Shown: positions 1 through 5,249 of the stretch, in pieces
How positions within the stretch are numbered: position 1 is the stretch's first letter
Layout: each line of letters starts with the position of its first letter
NCBI RefSeq assembly: GCF_943913055.1
Contig: NZ_CALTWS010000153.1
Span: 1 to 6,661, forward strand
Direction of reading: 5' to 3'
DNA length: 6,661 nucleotides
Origin: an uncultured Brevundimonas sp.
GTDB lineage: Bacteria > Pseudomonadota > Alphaproteobacteria > Caulobacterales > Caulobacteraceae
The notes under the pieces: generated by a model
The model's input: the letters and a program-made list of their open reading frames with translations, nothing else
Databases searched by the model: none
What the model was told of the DNA's origin: nothing
Program-made: the position numbers and the translations under genes

Positions 1-1
1 C

Positions 2-901
2 GAGACCGACGAGTTCCAGATCTCGGTCGCCGAACCCTACGACGTCATCGTCCGGCCGACTGAAGACCGGGCCTACACCATCGTCTCGGAGGCGATCGAT
101 CGCTCGGGGATGGGCCGCGCCACCCTTGCGCCGCGCCTGGGCATGACCGCCGAGGTTCCGCCGCTGCGCGAGGTCCCGAACCTGACCATGCGAGACATGG
201 GCATGGGCGGAATGGATCACGGCTCAATGGGCGGCATGTCCGGAATGGACCACGGCACGATGGCCGGCATGGACCACGGCGCCCCAGCCCAAGGCGCGGC
301 GCCGGCGGGCGAGATGGGCGGAATGTCCATGGCCGGAATGAACATGCGCGATCCAGAGAACGCCCCGCCGGATATGGCGGTCGGCGTGGGCGTCGACGCG
401 ATAGCCATGGCCCCCGCCAACCGCCTCGGCGAGCGGCCGATCGGCCTGACCAACGTCGACCACCGCGTTCTCGTCTACACCGACCTGGTGTCGCTGCAGC
501 CGAACAAGGACCAACGCCCGCCGTCGCGGACCATGGAAATACACCTGACCGGCAATATGGAGCGGTTCATGTGGGGCTTCGACGGGCGGAAGTTCAGTGA
601 ACTGGTCGAACCCATCCGTTTCGAGCGGAATGAGCGGGTGCGCGTGACCCTGGTGAACGACACCATGATGGCCCACCCCATCCACCTGCACGGCCACTTC
701 TTCGAACTGGTGACCGGCGGTCCCCCGGGGCATCAGCCGCTGAAGCACACGGTAAACGTCGCGCCCGGGGGCAAGGTGACGTTCGACCTGACCGCCGACG
801 CGCCCGGCGACTGGGCCTTCCACTGCCACATGCTGATGCACATGCACGCCGGCATGTTCAATGTCGTGACGGTCCGACCAATGGACGGAGGCGCGTCATG
901 A
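2..901 (+). CDS. copA: CopA-type periplasmic multicopper oxidase, C-terminal part (5' end outside window)
   Basis: This is the 3' part of a copper-resistance multicopper oxidase, a periplasmic enzyme of the CopA/PcoA family thought to oxidise Cu(I) and bind copper. The frame is open from base 2, so the start lies upstream. The window begins in a cupredoxin domain (ISVAEPYDVIVRP). A Met/His-rich insert follows at bases 188-346, with repeated GMDHGxM units. The last cupredoxin domain carries the family's C-terminal copper ligands: HPIHLHGH at 674-697 (type 2/3 copper) and HCHMLMHMHAGM at 821-856, which has the HCHxxxH pattern, the type 1 Cys and the axial Met. All visible ligands are intact. 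The stop codon overlaps the copB start (ATGA, 898-901), so the two are translationally coupled. Family call is firm; the N-terminal half, Tat signal and remaining ligands cannot be checked here. Confidence 0.93.
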   Translation, partial: ETDEFQISVAEPYDVIVRPTEDRAYTIVSEAIDRSGMGRATLAPRLGMTAEVPPLREVPNLTMRDMGMGGMDHGSMGGMSGMDHGTMAGMDHGAPAQGAAPAGEMGGMSMAGMNMRDPENAPPDMAVGVGVDAIAMAPANRLGERPIGLTNVDHRVLVYTDLVSLQPNKDQRPPSRTMEIHLTGNMERFMWGFDGRKFSELVEPIRFERNERVRVTLVNDTMMAHPIHLHGHFFELVTGGPPGHQPLKHTVNVAPGGKVTFDLTADAPGDWAFHCHMLMHMHAGMFNVVTVRPMDGGAS

Positions 902-2094
902 ACCGCTTCGCCGTCGCCCTCGCTCCGCTGATCCTCGCCGCCAGCGCCGTCACCGCCCAAGCGCAGGACCCGCACGCGGGCCATGTCATGCCGGCGACCG
1001 CGGCGCCGCGAGCCACGCCCGCTCCGGCCGTTCGGCCTCAGACGTCCACCCGGCCGTCGGCGCAAGACCCGCACGCCGGTCATGTCATGCCGCCCGCGCC
1101 AACGCCGCCAGCGGCCGACCCTCACGCCGGCCATCAGATGCCGGCTGAGCCCCCGGTCGTTGATCCGCATGCGGGTCACGACATGTCGACAATGCCGCCG
1201 ACGGCGCAGCCCGATCCGCACGCCGGCCACGACATGTCCGCCATGCCCTCCACCCAGGTCGACCCTCATGCCGGGCATGATATGTCGACCATGAGCATGG
1301 GGCCGCCGGACGTGCCGACCAGCGCCGACAATCCCGGCCGTCCTCCGGAGGACCCGCTCCCAGCCGCCGCCCTGAGCGGCCCCACGCACGCCGCCGATCT
1401 GGTCTTTGGCGCCGAAGCGATGGCGGCCGCCCGTCAGATTCTGGTTCGCGAGAACGGCGAGGTCCGCACCACCGCCGTCATCATCGATCGTCTCGAAGCC
1501 GGCTTCGGCGGTGCTGAGGAGTCGTATCTCTGGGACGTCCAGGGCTGGAGCGGCGGCGACATCAATCGCTTCTGGTGGAAGTCCGAGGGCGAAGGCGACT
1601 TTGGCGGCAAGTTGGAAGAGGCCGAACTCCAAGCGCTTTACAGCCGCGCGATAGCGCCGTTCTGGGATGTGCAGGCCGGCGTGCGTCAGGATTTCCGGCC
1701 CGACGGCGAGGATACGACGCACCTGGTCCTCGGCCTCCAGGGCCTGGCGCCCTATTGGTGGGAGATCGACGCGGCCGCCTTCCTCTCCACCGAGGGCGAC
1801 CTGACCGCCCGCGTCGAGGCCGAATACGACCAGCGCATCACCCAGCGCCTGATCCTCCAGCCCCGCCTCGAAATCGACGCCTCAGCTAGCGACATTCCGG
1901 AGTTGGAGATCGGCTCGGGCTTGTCGTCCATCGAGGCGGGCCTGCGCCTGCGCTACGAGTTCCGCAAGGAGTTCGCCCCCTATGTCGGCGTTGAGTGGAG
2001 CCGGGCGCTGGGAAACACCGCCGACTACATCGAAGCCCGAGGCGGTGAGGCTGATGACACCCGCTTCGTCGTCGGCCTCAAGGCCTGGTTCTGA
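898..2094 (+). CDS. copB: CopB-type outer-membrane copper resistance protein with N-terminal DPHAGHxM repeats
   Basis: This 398-residue protein belongs to the CopB/PcoB family, which forms an outer-membrane beta barrel in copper-resistance operons. A signal peptide covers residues 1-22, with likely cleavage after AQA. The mature protein would start QDPHAGHVM. Residues 24-129 form a low-complexity Pro/Ala linker with six copies of DPHAGHxM (x = V, V, Q, D, D, D), followed by STMSM; this is a plausible periplasmic copper-capture region. From about residue 160 the conserved CopB domain begins (AEAMAAARQILVRENG, then GWSGGDINRFWWKSEGEG). It continues as alternating amphipathic strands and ends in a terminal Phe, as outer-membrane barrels do. 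The ATG overlaps the copA stop by four bases. Many CopB proteins have Met/His-rich N-termini; the regularity of this octapeptide is the notable point. The copper role is inferred from family and motif. Confidence 0.93.
   Translation: MNRFAVALAPLILAASAVTAQAQDPHAGHVMPATAAPRATPAPAVRPQTSTRPSAQDPHAGHVMPPAPTPPAADPHAGHQMPAEPPVVDPHAGHDMSTMPPTAQPDPHAGHDMSAMPSTQVDPHAGHDMSTMSMGPPDVPTSADNPGRPPEDPLPAAALSGPTHAADLVFGAEAMAAARQILVRENGEVRTTAVIIDRLEAGFGGAEESYLWDVQGWSGGDINRFWWKSEGEGDFGGKLEEAELQALYSRAIAPFWDVQAGVRQDFRPDGEDTTHLVLGLQGLAPYWWEIDAAAFLSTEGDLTARVEAEYDQRITQRLILQPRLEIDASASDIPELEIGSGLSSIEAGLRLRYEFRKEFAPYVGVEWSRALGNTADYIEARGGEADDTRFVVGLKAWF
967..1284 (+). repeat. Six in-frame DPHAGHxM coding repeats in copB
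   Basis: Six copies of an octapeptide repeat begin at residues 24, 57, 74, 89, 106 and 122 of CopB. Their starts are 33, 17, 15, 17 and 16 residues apart. DPHAGH is invariant. The seventh residue changes from V to Q to D along the array, and Met always closes the unit. Synonymous differences between copies (for example cacgcgggc, catgcgggt, catgccggg) suggest selection on the peptide, not a very recent DNA duplication. Each unit offers two His and one Met as possible copper ligands. A seventh copy occurs in the CopC-like protein downstream. Confidence 0.9.
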
Positions 2095-2097
2095 CCC

Positions 2098-2103
2098 AAG
2101 GAG
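2098..2103 (+). promoter_or_regulatory. Ribosome binding site of the CopC-like gene
   Basis: AAGGAG lies eight bases before the ATG at 2112, just after the copB stop codon. It is a near-perfect Shine-Dalgarno sequence and supports that start. The short spacer leaves little room for a separate promoter, so the gene is probably read from the upstream operon transcript. Confidence 0.8.
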
Positions 2104-2111
2104 ACCACCCC

Positions 2112-2495
2112 ATGATCCGCATTCTCACCCTCACGGCCGCCCTGGCCTTCGCCGGCGCCGCCGCCGCCCAGGATCCGCACGCCGGGCACAATATGCAGGC
2201 GCAGGCCGCCGAGCCTCAATCGGCCGTCACCACGGTTCCGGCGAACGGGGCCATGACCCACGGATCGCCAGAACGCTTCAGCGTCACCTTCCCCCATGCG
2301 ATGGTCCTGAAGACGGTGACCCTGAGCGCCGAGGGGCAGGCCCCGGTGGTCGTGAATGCCCCCGCCGCACCGGCCGCCGCGACCGTCAGCGTGGCCCTTC
2401 CCCGGCTTGCCCCGGGAACCTACACCGCCGCCTGGACCGCCGAAGGGCCGGACGGTCACAGGATGTCCGGCTCTGTCAGCTTCATGGTTCACTAG
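2112..2495 (+). CDS. copC: CopC-like periplasmic copper-binding protein with a DPHAGHNM N-terminus
   Basis: This 127-residue secreted protein matches the CopC/YobA family, beta-sandwich periplasmic copper carriers of about 120 residues. Residues 1-19 are a signal peptide (cleavage after AAA), so the mature protein would start QDPHAGHNM. The CopC fold is shown by VPANGAMTHGSPERFSVTF at about residues 42-60, LAPGTYTAAWTAEGPDGH near residues 98-115, and the closing strand SGSVSFMV. The DGH pair fits the conserved Asp and His ligands of the CopC Cu(II) site. The usual N-terminal His1 ligand is not in its canonical place; the DPHAGHNM tail, the same motif that is repeated in CopB, may replace it. 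It sits 17 bases after copB and 10 bases before the next gene. No CopD partner is seen in the window. The family call is good; its copper stoichiometry is unknown. Confidence 0.85.
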   Translation: MIRILTLTAALAFAGAAAAQDPHAGHNMQAQAAEPQSAVTTVPANGAMTHGSPERFSVTFPHAMVLKTVTLSAEGQAPVVVNAPAAPAAATVSVALPRLAPGTYTAAWTAEGPDGHRMSGSVSFMVH

Positions 2496-2505
2496 GAGAA
2501 CGACG

Positions 2506-2733
2506 ATGCGAGTTTCCAACCTGCTGGCCGCCGCCGGCGCGATTCTGGCCCTGAGCGCTGGAGCGGCCCTGGCCGCCGAAGGCTGCGAATGCTGCAAGGA
2601 CATGGCCGCTGACGCCGCCATGAGCTGCTGCGACAAGATGAAGTCCGACGCTCCGCCGCCCGCCGAACCCGCGCCGCCCGCGCCGGCGCCCTCGGATGCT
2701 CCGGCTCCCCAGGGTCACGCCGACCATAACTGA
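2506..2733 (+). CDS. Small secreted Cys-rich protein (CxCC...CC), probable metal binder, unknown family
   Basis: I do not recognise this 75-residue protein. Residues 1-23 look like a signal peptide (MRVS, a hydrophobic Ala/Leu core, ALA before AEG). The mature part is only about 52 residues. It has a Cys cluster GCECCKDM, then MSCCDKM about ten residues on, then a Pro/Ala-rich stretch and a His-containing end, QGHADHN. Five Cys, three Met and two His in so short a chain suggest metal binding. As the last gene of a copper operon it could be a periplasmic copper chaperone or buffer; this is inference. The start at 2506 is chosen because AGGAG (2494-2498) lies seven bases upstream, overlaps the copC stop, and leads straight into the signal peptide. 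Longer versions of this frame would read backwards into copC with Pro/Arg-rich, unlikely sequence. Confidence 0.78.
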   Translation: MRVSNLLAAAGAILALSAGAALAAEGCECCKDMAADAAMSCCDKMKSDAPPPAEPAPPAPAPSDAPAPQGHADHN

Positions 2734-2750
2734 CCGCCCGATCTGAACCA

Positions 2751-2795
2751 CTCCGGCAGGCGCTCCGACGGATCGGAGGTCTGTCCGGAGCAGAC
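2751..2795. terminator. Overlapping stem-loops after the copper operon (possible transcription end)
   Basis: In the 67-base spacer between the Cys-rich gene and the convergent DUF7662 gene, several short inverted repeats nest. CTCCGA (2763-2768) pairs with TCGGAG (2773-2778) around a 4-base loop. GTCTG (2779-2783) pairs with CAGAC (2791-2795). CTCCGG (2751-2756) can alternatively pair with CCGGAG (2785-2790). No T-run follows on either strand, so this is not a classical intrinsic terminator. The position between convergent genes makes a bidirectional stop plausible, but this is a weak call. Confidence 0.35.
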
Positions 2796-2800
2796 AGGCG

Positions 2801-3100
2801 TCAACTCTCGGTCTTCGCCGCGCTGAGCCGCGCCGCGCTCCCTGTGACGCCCACTCCCGCAACCCGGATGAAACGGACGGTTTCGGCCCGCGTCCGCGGT
2901 TCGGCGACGAAGCCCGCGTCGGCGAAGGCGAGGTGCTGGGGCATTTGCTCCCTCGCCGGATTCGCGCGCCACCAGTCCTCCAGCGACGCCGCCTTGGGCA
3001 AGATGCCGCCGACGATCCGCTCGATGTCCCGAAACGACAGGTCCACCTCGGCGCCCTTCTGACGTCTGAGAAAGGCTGCGAGCGGCGTGTATTTAGCCAT
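2801..3100 (-). CDS. DUF7662 domain-containing small protein
   Basis: This 99-residue protein of unknown function resembles the DUF7662 family as I recall it. Matching features in order are a KYTPLAAFLRRQ start, DLSFRDIERIVGGILP (hydrophobic/acidic helix ending in LP) at residues 20-35, a WW pair at residues 44-45 in a position where the family has WW, an ADAGF turn replacing the usual AGW, and a closing VRFIRV strand. About 19 residues beyond this strand look unstructured (AGVGVTGSAARL). The start ATG at 3100 begins directly with the family's conserved MxKY. The Shine-Dalgarno is weak (GGAG about 13 bases upstream). The gene converges on the copper operon, so it is unlikely to belong to it. 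The family assignment is from remembered consensus; no biochemical role is proposed. Confidence 0.7.
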   Translation of the reverse strand: MAKYTPLAAFLRRQKGAEVDLSFRDIERIVGGILPKAASLEDWWRANPAREQMPQHLAFADAGFVAEPRTRAETVRFIRVAGVGVTGSAARLSAAKTES

Positions 3101-3294
3101 CTGGGTGTCTTGCTCCGCTGCTGCCGGGGGTCAAGCCCGGCTGGCGCGCTTGCGCTGCCCGATCTAGACTTACCGGCGGCGGGTTCCGGGAACGATAGGC
3201 GCCGATCGAGAGCCAGGGGACGTGCAAACGTCGGCGGCGATCGGCGGCGAAACGCCGGGCTTCATCACAGAAGTTCCTGGCCCGCCCCCTTCCC
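3101..3294. other. Intergenic spacer between the DUF7662 and LuxR-type genes
   Basis: No convincing gene is seen in these 194 bases; open frames here are Arg/Pro-rich and lack family features. The spacer contains the hairpin at 3123-3141 and the near-palindrome GTTCCGGGAAC at 3183-3193. It should hold the promoter of the DUF7662 gene, but I cannot identify -35/-10 boxes with confidence. Confidence 0.5.
3123..3141. repeat. GC-rich hairpin upstream of the DUF7662 gene
   Basis: GCCGGG (3123-3128) and CCCGGC (3136-3141) form a perfect 6-bp stem around GGTCAAG. It lies 22 bases before the DUF7662 start, on its 5' side, in a non-coding stretch. It could be a small extragenic palindrome, a leader hairpin or the terminator of the upstream LuxR-type gene; no T-run supports the last option. 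Confidence 0.35.
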
Positions 3295-3537
3295 TCATCC
3301 CGGGTCGATCAGACCGCGCCGGACCGCCGAGGCGACCGCTTCGATCCGGGTCCGGACCCGGAGTTTGGAACAGACCTTCTCAAGATAGCTGTCCACGGTG
3401 CGGGGCGACAGCGACAATATGGTTCCGATGTCGGAGGAGCTCTTCCCGCGACAGACCCATTGCAGGCATTCCTGTTCGCGCGGGCTCAGGCTGACCGCGG
3501 GCGATCCACGGTCCGGATCTTCGGAGACAGCTTCCAT
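3295..3537 (-). CDS. Stand-alone LuxR-type helix-turn-helix transcription regulator
   Basis: Read from the ATG at 3537, this is an 80-residue protein that is almost entirely a LuxR/GerE-type DNA-binding domain. It has the conserved LSPREQECLQWVCRGKSSSD (residues 17-36), the recognition region ILSLSPRTVDSYLEKVCSKL (40-59) and a closing RIEAVASAVRRGLI helix. No receiver, PAS or autoinducer-binding domain precedes it. The frame stays open to a TTG at 3783, but those extra 82 residues are very Arg-rich and show no domain, so I prefer the ATG. No good Shine-Dalgarno lies before either start. It may be a genuine single-domain regulator or the surviving 3' end of a longer regulator. Bases 3538 onward show no intact sensor domain in any frame I checked. 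Target genes are unknown; the divergent ECF sigma gene is one candidate. Confidence 0.8.
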   Translation of the reverse strand: MEAVSEDPDRGSPAVSLSPREQECLQWVCRGKSSSDIGTILSLSPRTVDSYLEKVCSKLRVRTRIEAVASAVRRGLIDPG

Positions 3538-3774
3538 ATTACACCACGGGTTGTCCGACTTTCTCCGTACACGGCGGGTTCGGACCCGGGCAACGTCGAT
3601 CAATTGCGGGCCGCCCGCAGGTTTCTTGCGGTCCGACGGCGCCGGTTGAACCGTGGAAGGGTCGCGCCTACAGCGGAGCCGTCGGGCGCCGCGAGATAGG
3701 CGCACAGCCGGAGCCGGGGTTCGTCGCTGACGGAGGCGGCGCTGGGCGCTGAAGTAACGGGCCTCGTTCGCAGA

Positions 3775-3981
3775 GGATTCCAACGCCCGACCCCTCCCGC
3801 TTGCGTCGGGATTCCGTTTGATTCATGCTTCGATGTCGGCGTTCGCGCCGATAGGGGCCTGGAATCCCCTGTGCGATATCAAATCATCGACGGCTGCCGC
3901 TCTGTGCGTCGGCCGGTTGCCGCCATCTGAGCGCGCGCGTCGGCGCGCCTGCCCGGAATCGCGCGGCCACGCCGGGATTCC
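3775..3981. repeat. Four copies of GGATTCC/GGAATCC in the regulator spacer
   Basis: The 7-mer GGATTCC occurs at 3775-3781, 3809-3815 and 3975-3981, and its reverse complement GGAATCC at 3861-3867. Three of the four copies extend to GGGATTCC (or GGAATCCC). Four copies in about 200 bases is far more than chance would give. The location between divergent regulator genes suggests a binding site for a regulator, perhaps one of the two neighbours. No such protein is known for this motif as far as I can tell. Confidence 0.4.
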
Positions 3982-3985
3982 CGCC

Positions 3986-4000
3986 CCTCTCGTCGAGAGG
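3986..4000 (+). promoter_or_regulatory. Hairpin just upstream of the ECF sigma gene start
   Basis: CCTCTC (3986-3991) and GAGAGG (3995-4000) form a perfect 6-bp stem with a 3-base loop. It ends three bases before the probable ribosome binding site GGAG (4003-4006). It could affect translation initiation of the sigma factor, or be incidental. Confidence 0.3.
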
Positions 4001-4010
4001 TCGGAGATCC

Positions 4011-4340
4011 GTGGTGACCGATACGAAGCAGCTGGGGGTGGAGGCGCAGGACGGGATCAACCGTCTCTACCGGCGATACGCCGTCTGGCTGGATCGCCGG
4101 TTGCGCCCTCACATCGGCGCCGACGCTGCGGCGGATGTCGTCCAGGAGACCTACCTCAGGGCGGCGCCTTACGCCGTGTCGGACATCCGCCATCCAAAAG
4201 CGTTCCTGCTGCAGATCGCCCTCAATCTGGTCCGCGATGAAAGCCGAAGAGAGGGCCGACGCCGCCAGAGCCAGGCGAAGCGGAGGACCGCGATGAGAGA
4301 CTTTCTTGTTTCGCGAGGAAGGCCGTCAGGCCGGGGATGA
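4011..4340 (+). CDS. Truncated ECF-type RNA polymerase sigma factor (region 2 only)
   Basis: The product resembles the N-terminal half of an ECF (group 4, FecI-like) sigma factor. Residues 17-80 give sigma-70 region 2: INRLYRRYAVWLDRRLRP, then ADAAADVVQETYLRA (core-binding and -10 recognition helices), then HPKAFLLQIALNLVRDESRR. Two GTG codons (4011 and 4014) could start it; GGAG at 4003-4006 favours 4014. The frame ends at a TGA at 4338-4340 after a basic stretch, giving about 108 residues. Intact ECF factors are normally 160-200 residues with a region 4 HTH, which is missing here. Recognisable region 4-like sequence lies just downstream, so the gene is probably disrupted. A region-2-only protein would not be expected to recognise -35 elements. 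No anti-sigma gene is adjacent. Confidence 0.72.
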   Translation: MVTDTKQLGVEAQDGINRLYRRYAVWLDRRLRPHIGADAAADVVQETYLRAAPYAVSDIRHPKAFLLQIALNLVRDESRREGRRRQSQAKRRTAMRDFLVSRGRPSGRG

Positions 4341-4360
4341 AAGTCGCGCAAGCGGTTGCG

Positions 4361-4535
4361 CCAGCCGACCGGGTTTCGGTCAGATCCGCCTCATCGAGAG
4401 GCCGCGCCGGCTGGCGCGAAAAGGATGCGAGACGCTGGCTACCCCGACCACCCCGTCATCGCCATCGGCCCCCGCACGGTCGATCAGGACCTGACCCCGC
4501 CCAGGCTCAAACCGGCGCTCAGGCTGCGGCGGGGA
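4361..4535 (+). pseudogene. Remnant of the ECF sigma factor linker and region 4, out of frame
   Basis: Downstream of the sigma stop, three short pieces in successive frames read like the missing C-terminal half. APADRVSV (from 4361) is in one frame, GQIRLIERPRRLARK (from 4378) in the next, and RMRDAGYPDHPVIAIG followed by PRTVDQDLTPPRLKPALRLR (from 4422) in the original region 2 frame. The last resembles a region 4 HTH (AEIAxxLGIGxRTVDxxLTRARLKLA) with a few residues lost between the helices. The remnant runs into the convergent SRAP gene, whose 3' end at 4519 overlaps it. This points to a frameshifted, decaying sigma gene; sequencing errors are the alternative. The reading comes from eye alignment to a remembered consensus. 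Confidence 0.5.
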
Positions 4536-5097
4536 AGGCCTTCTCGACGTCGAGGCTCCCGGCGGGCAGAGCCCGCAACAATTCGGTCTGGGGTCGCTGA
4601 AGGTCGAGCCAGGCCGCACCGTCCTCGGGCCGAAGCACCACGATCTGCCGGTCGTGGTAGGGGGCGATATCCTCCCCCGGCTCGGTGGTCAGCATGGCGA
4701 AGGCGCCCTCCTTGATCAGGCCCGCCACCCAGAAGAGCCGCTGGCCCGACAGCGTGAAGCGCCATTTGGTCTTTCGCTTCTGTCCGGGTTCGGGGTCGGT
4801 GAACTCGAAGAAGCCATCCGCCTTGATCAGGCACCGGTGCGAACCCTCGAAGGATCGCCCGTCCGAGCGGAAGTTGAAGACCGGGCGTCCGCCCGGCCCC
4901 TTCCAGGCCCAAGGGGTCAGGACGGCCTCGGGCCCTTCCGCACCCATTTGAATGATCGGGGCCCGATCCTCGATGCGGATCGAGGCCATCGGGCCGAAGT
5001 TCGGCATGCCGCCGGGAAAGACGAGCCTGTTTCCCGTCAGATTGAACGCCGCGATCACATCGTCGAACGGCAGGATGAGTTGGTACTCGTTGCACAT
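4519..5097 (-). CDS. SOS response-associated peptidase (SRAP, YedK/HMCES-like)
   Basis: This 192-residue protein belongs to the SRAP family, which forms a thiazolidine DNA-protein crosslink with abasic sites in single-stranded DNA and so shields them. The start reads MCNEY, placing the catalytic Cys2 at the N-terminus after Met removal. Other family landmarks are Asn75 in FNFRSDGRSFEG (usually N-A-R-x-E), Glu98 in DGFFEF (usually GfYEW), the AMLTTEP strand at 134-140, and His148 in PYHDRQIVVL (usually HxRMP). The Cys, Asn, Glu and His active residues are thus kept, while the flanking motifs diverge (YHDRQ for H-x-R-M). GGGAG (5106-5110, minus strand) lies eight bases before the ATG and supports it. 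The gene diverges from imuA across a spacer with a LexA box, as expected for a gene first noticed through SOS association. The family call is firm. Confidence 0.92.
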   Translation of the reverse strand: MCNEYQLILPFDDVIAAFNLTGNRLVFPGGMPNFGPMASIRIEDRAPIIQMGAEGPEAVLTPWAWKGPGGRPVFNFRSDGRSFEGSHRCLIKADGFFEFTDPEPGQKRKTKWRFTLSGQRLFWVAGLIKEGAFAMLTTEPGEDIAPYHDRQIVVLRPEDGAAWLDLQRPQTELLRALPAGSLDVEKAFPAAA

Positions 5098-5207
5098 GAC
5101 CTGAGCTCCCGTGACGTCGAGCCGAGGATTTCACGGCTCCGAGGTCGCCGCAAATCCCGGGGGGAAAAGGCGCCGGCCGGATTGACTCCGGCCCCACCTT
5201 CGAACCA

Positions 5208-5222
5208 GAACATTTCGGGAAC
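5208..5222. promoter_or_regulatory. LexA (SOS) box, GAAC-N7-GAAC
   Basis: GAAC (5208-5211), seven bases, then GAAC (5219-5222) exactly match the direct-repeat LexA operator of alphaproteobacteria (GTTC-N7-GTTC on the other strand). A third GAAC lies at 5202-5205. The box ends 27 bases before the imuA ATG and is 110 bases from the SRAP ATG on the other strand, so one operator could repress both genes until DNA damage. An AT-rich TATAGA (5225-5230) sits right beside it and may be part of a promoter, but no matching -35 box is clear. Confidence 0.85.
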
Positions 5223-5249
5223 ATTATAGAGGCGAGGAGGAGTTCGTCC

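Larger units (their letters stand above)
3538..4010. other. Long divergent spacer between the LuxR-type and ECF sigma genes
   Basis: These 473 bases separate two divergently read regulators and hold no gene I can support. Frames on the minus strand give fragments such as ANEARYFSAQRRLRQ and, in the next frame, SDEPRLRLCAYLAAPDG. They might be remains of a lost N-terminal domain of the LuxR-type gene, but I cannot match them to a family. The part from 3775 to 3981 is distinctive for a repeated GGATTCC motif. The stretch 3815-3900 is less GC-rich than its surroundings and is the likeliest place for promoters. Confidence 0.45.

Noticed and set aside
967..984. N-terminal ATCUN copper site (X-X-His) in mature CopB/CopC
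   Set aside because: If cleavage left DPH at the N-terminus, Pro at position 2 would lack the backbone NH needed for this site; predicted cleavage also leaves a Gln first.
967..1284. CRISPR-like or tandem DNA repeat array
   Set aside because: The repeats are coding, short, unevenly spaced and vary at synonymous positions; they are peptide repeats in CopB.
733..1722. Long open frame on the minus strand opposite copA/copB
   Set aside because: Its His/Arg/Gly-rich translation mirrors the repeats of copB on the other strand; both plus-strand genes have clear family motifs.
2751..2795. Classical intrinsic terminator
   Set aside because: Short stems are present but no T-run follows on either strand, so it is listed only as a weak possible transcription end.
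3183..3193. GTTCCGGGAAC as a LexA box or EcfG-type GGAAC promoter
   Set aside because: The half-sites are inverted and too close for the alphaproteobacterial LexA box, and no CGTT lies at the expected distance after GGAAC.
3538..3783. TTG-started N-terminal extension of the LuxR-type protein
   Set aside because: The extra 82 residues are strongly Arg-rich, show no domain and have no ribosome binding site; the ATG at 3537 directly precedes the HTH domain.
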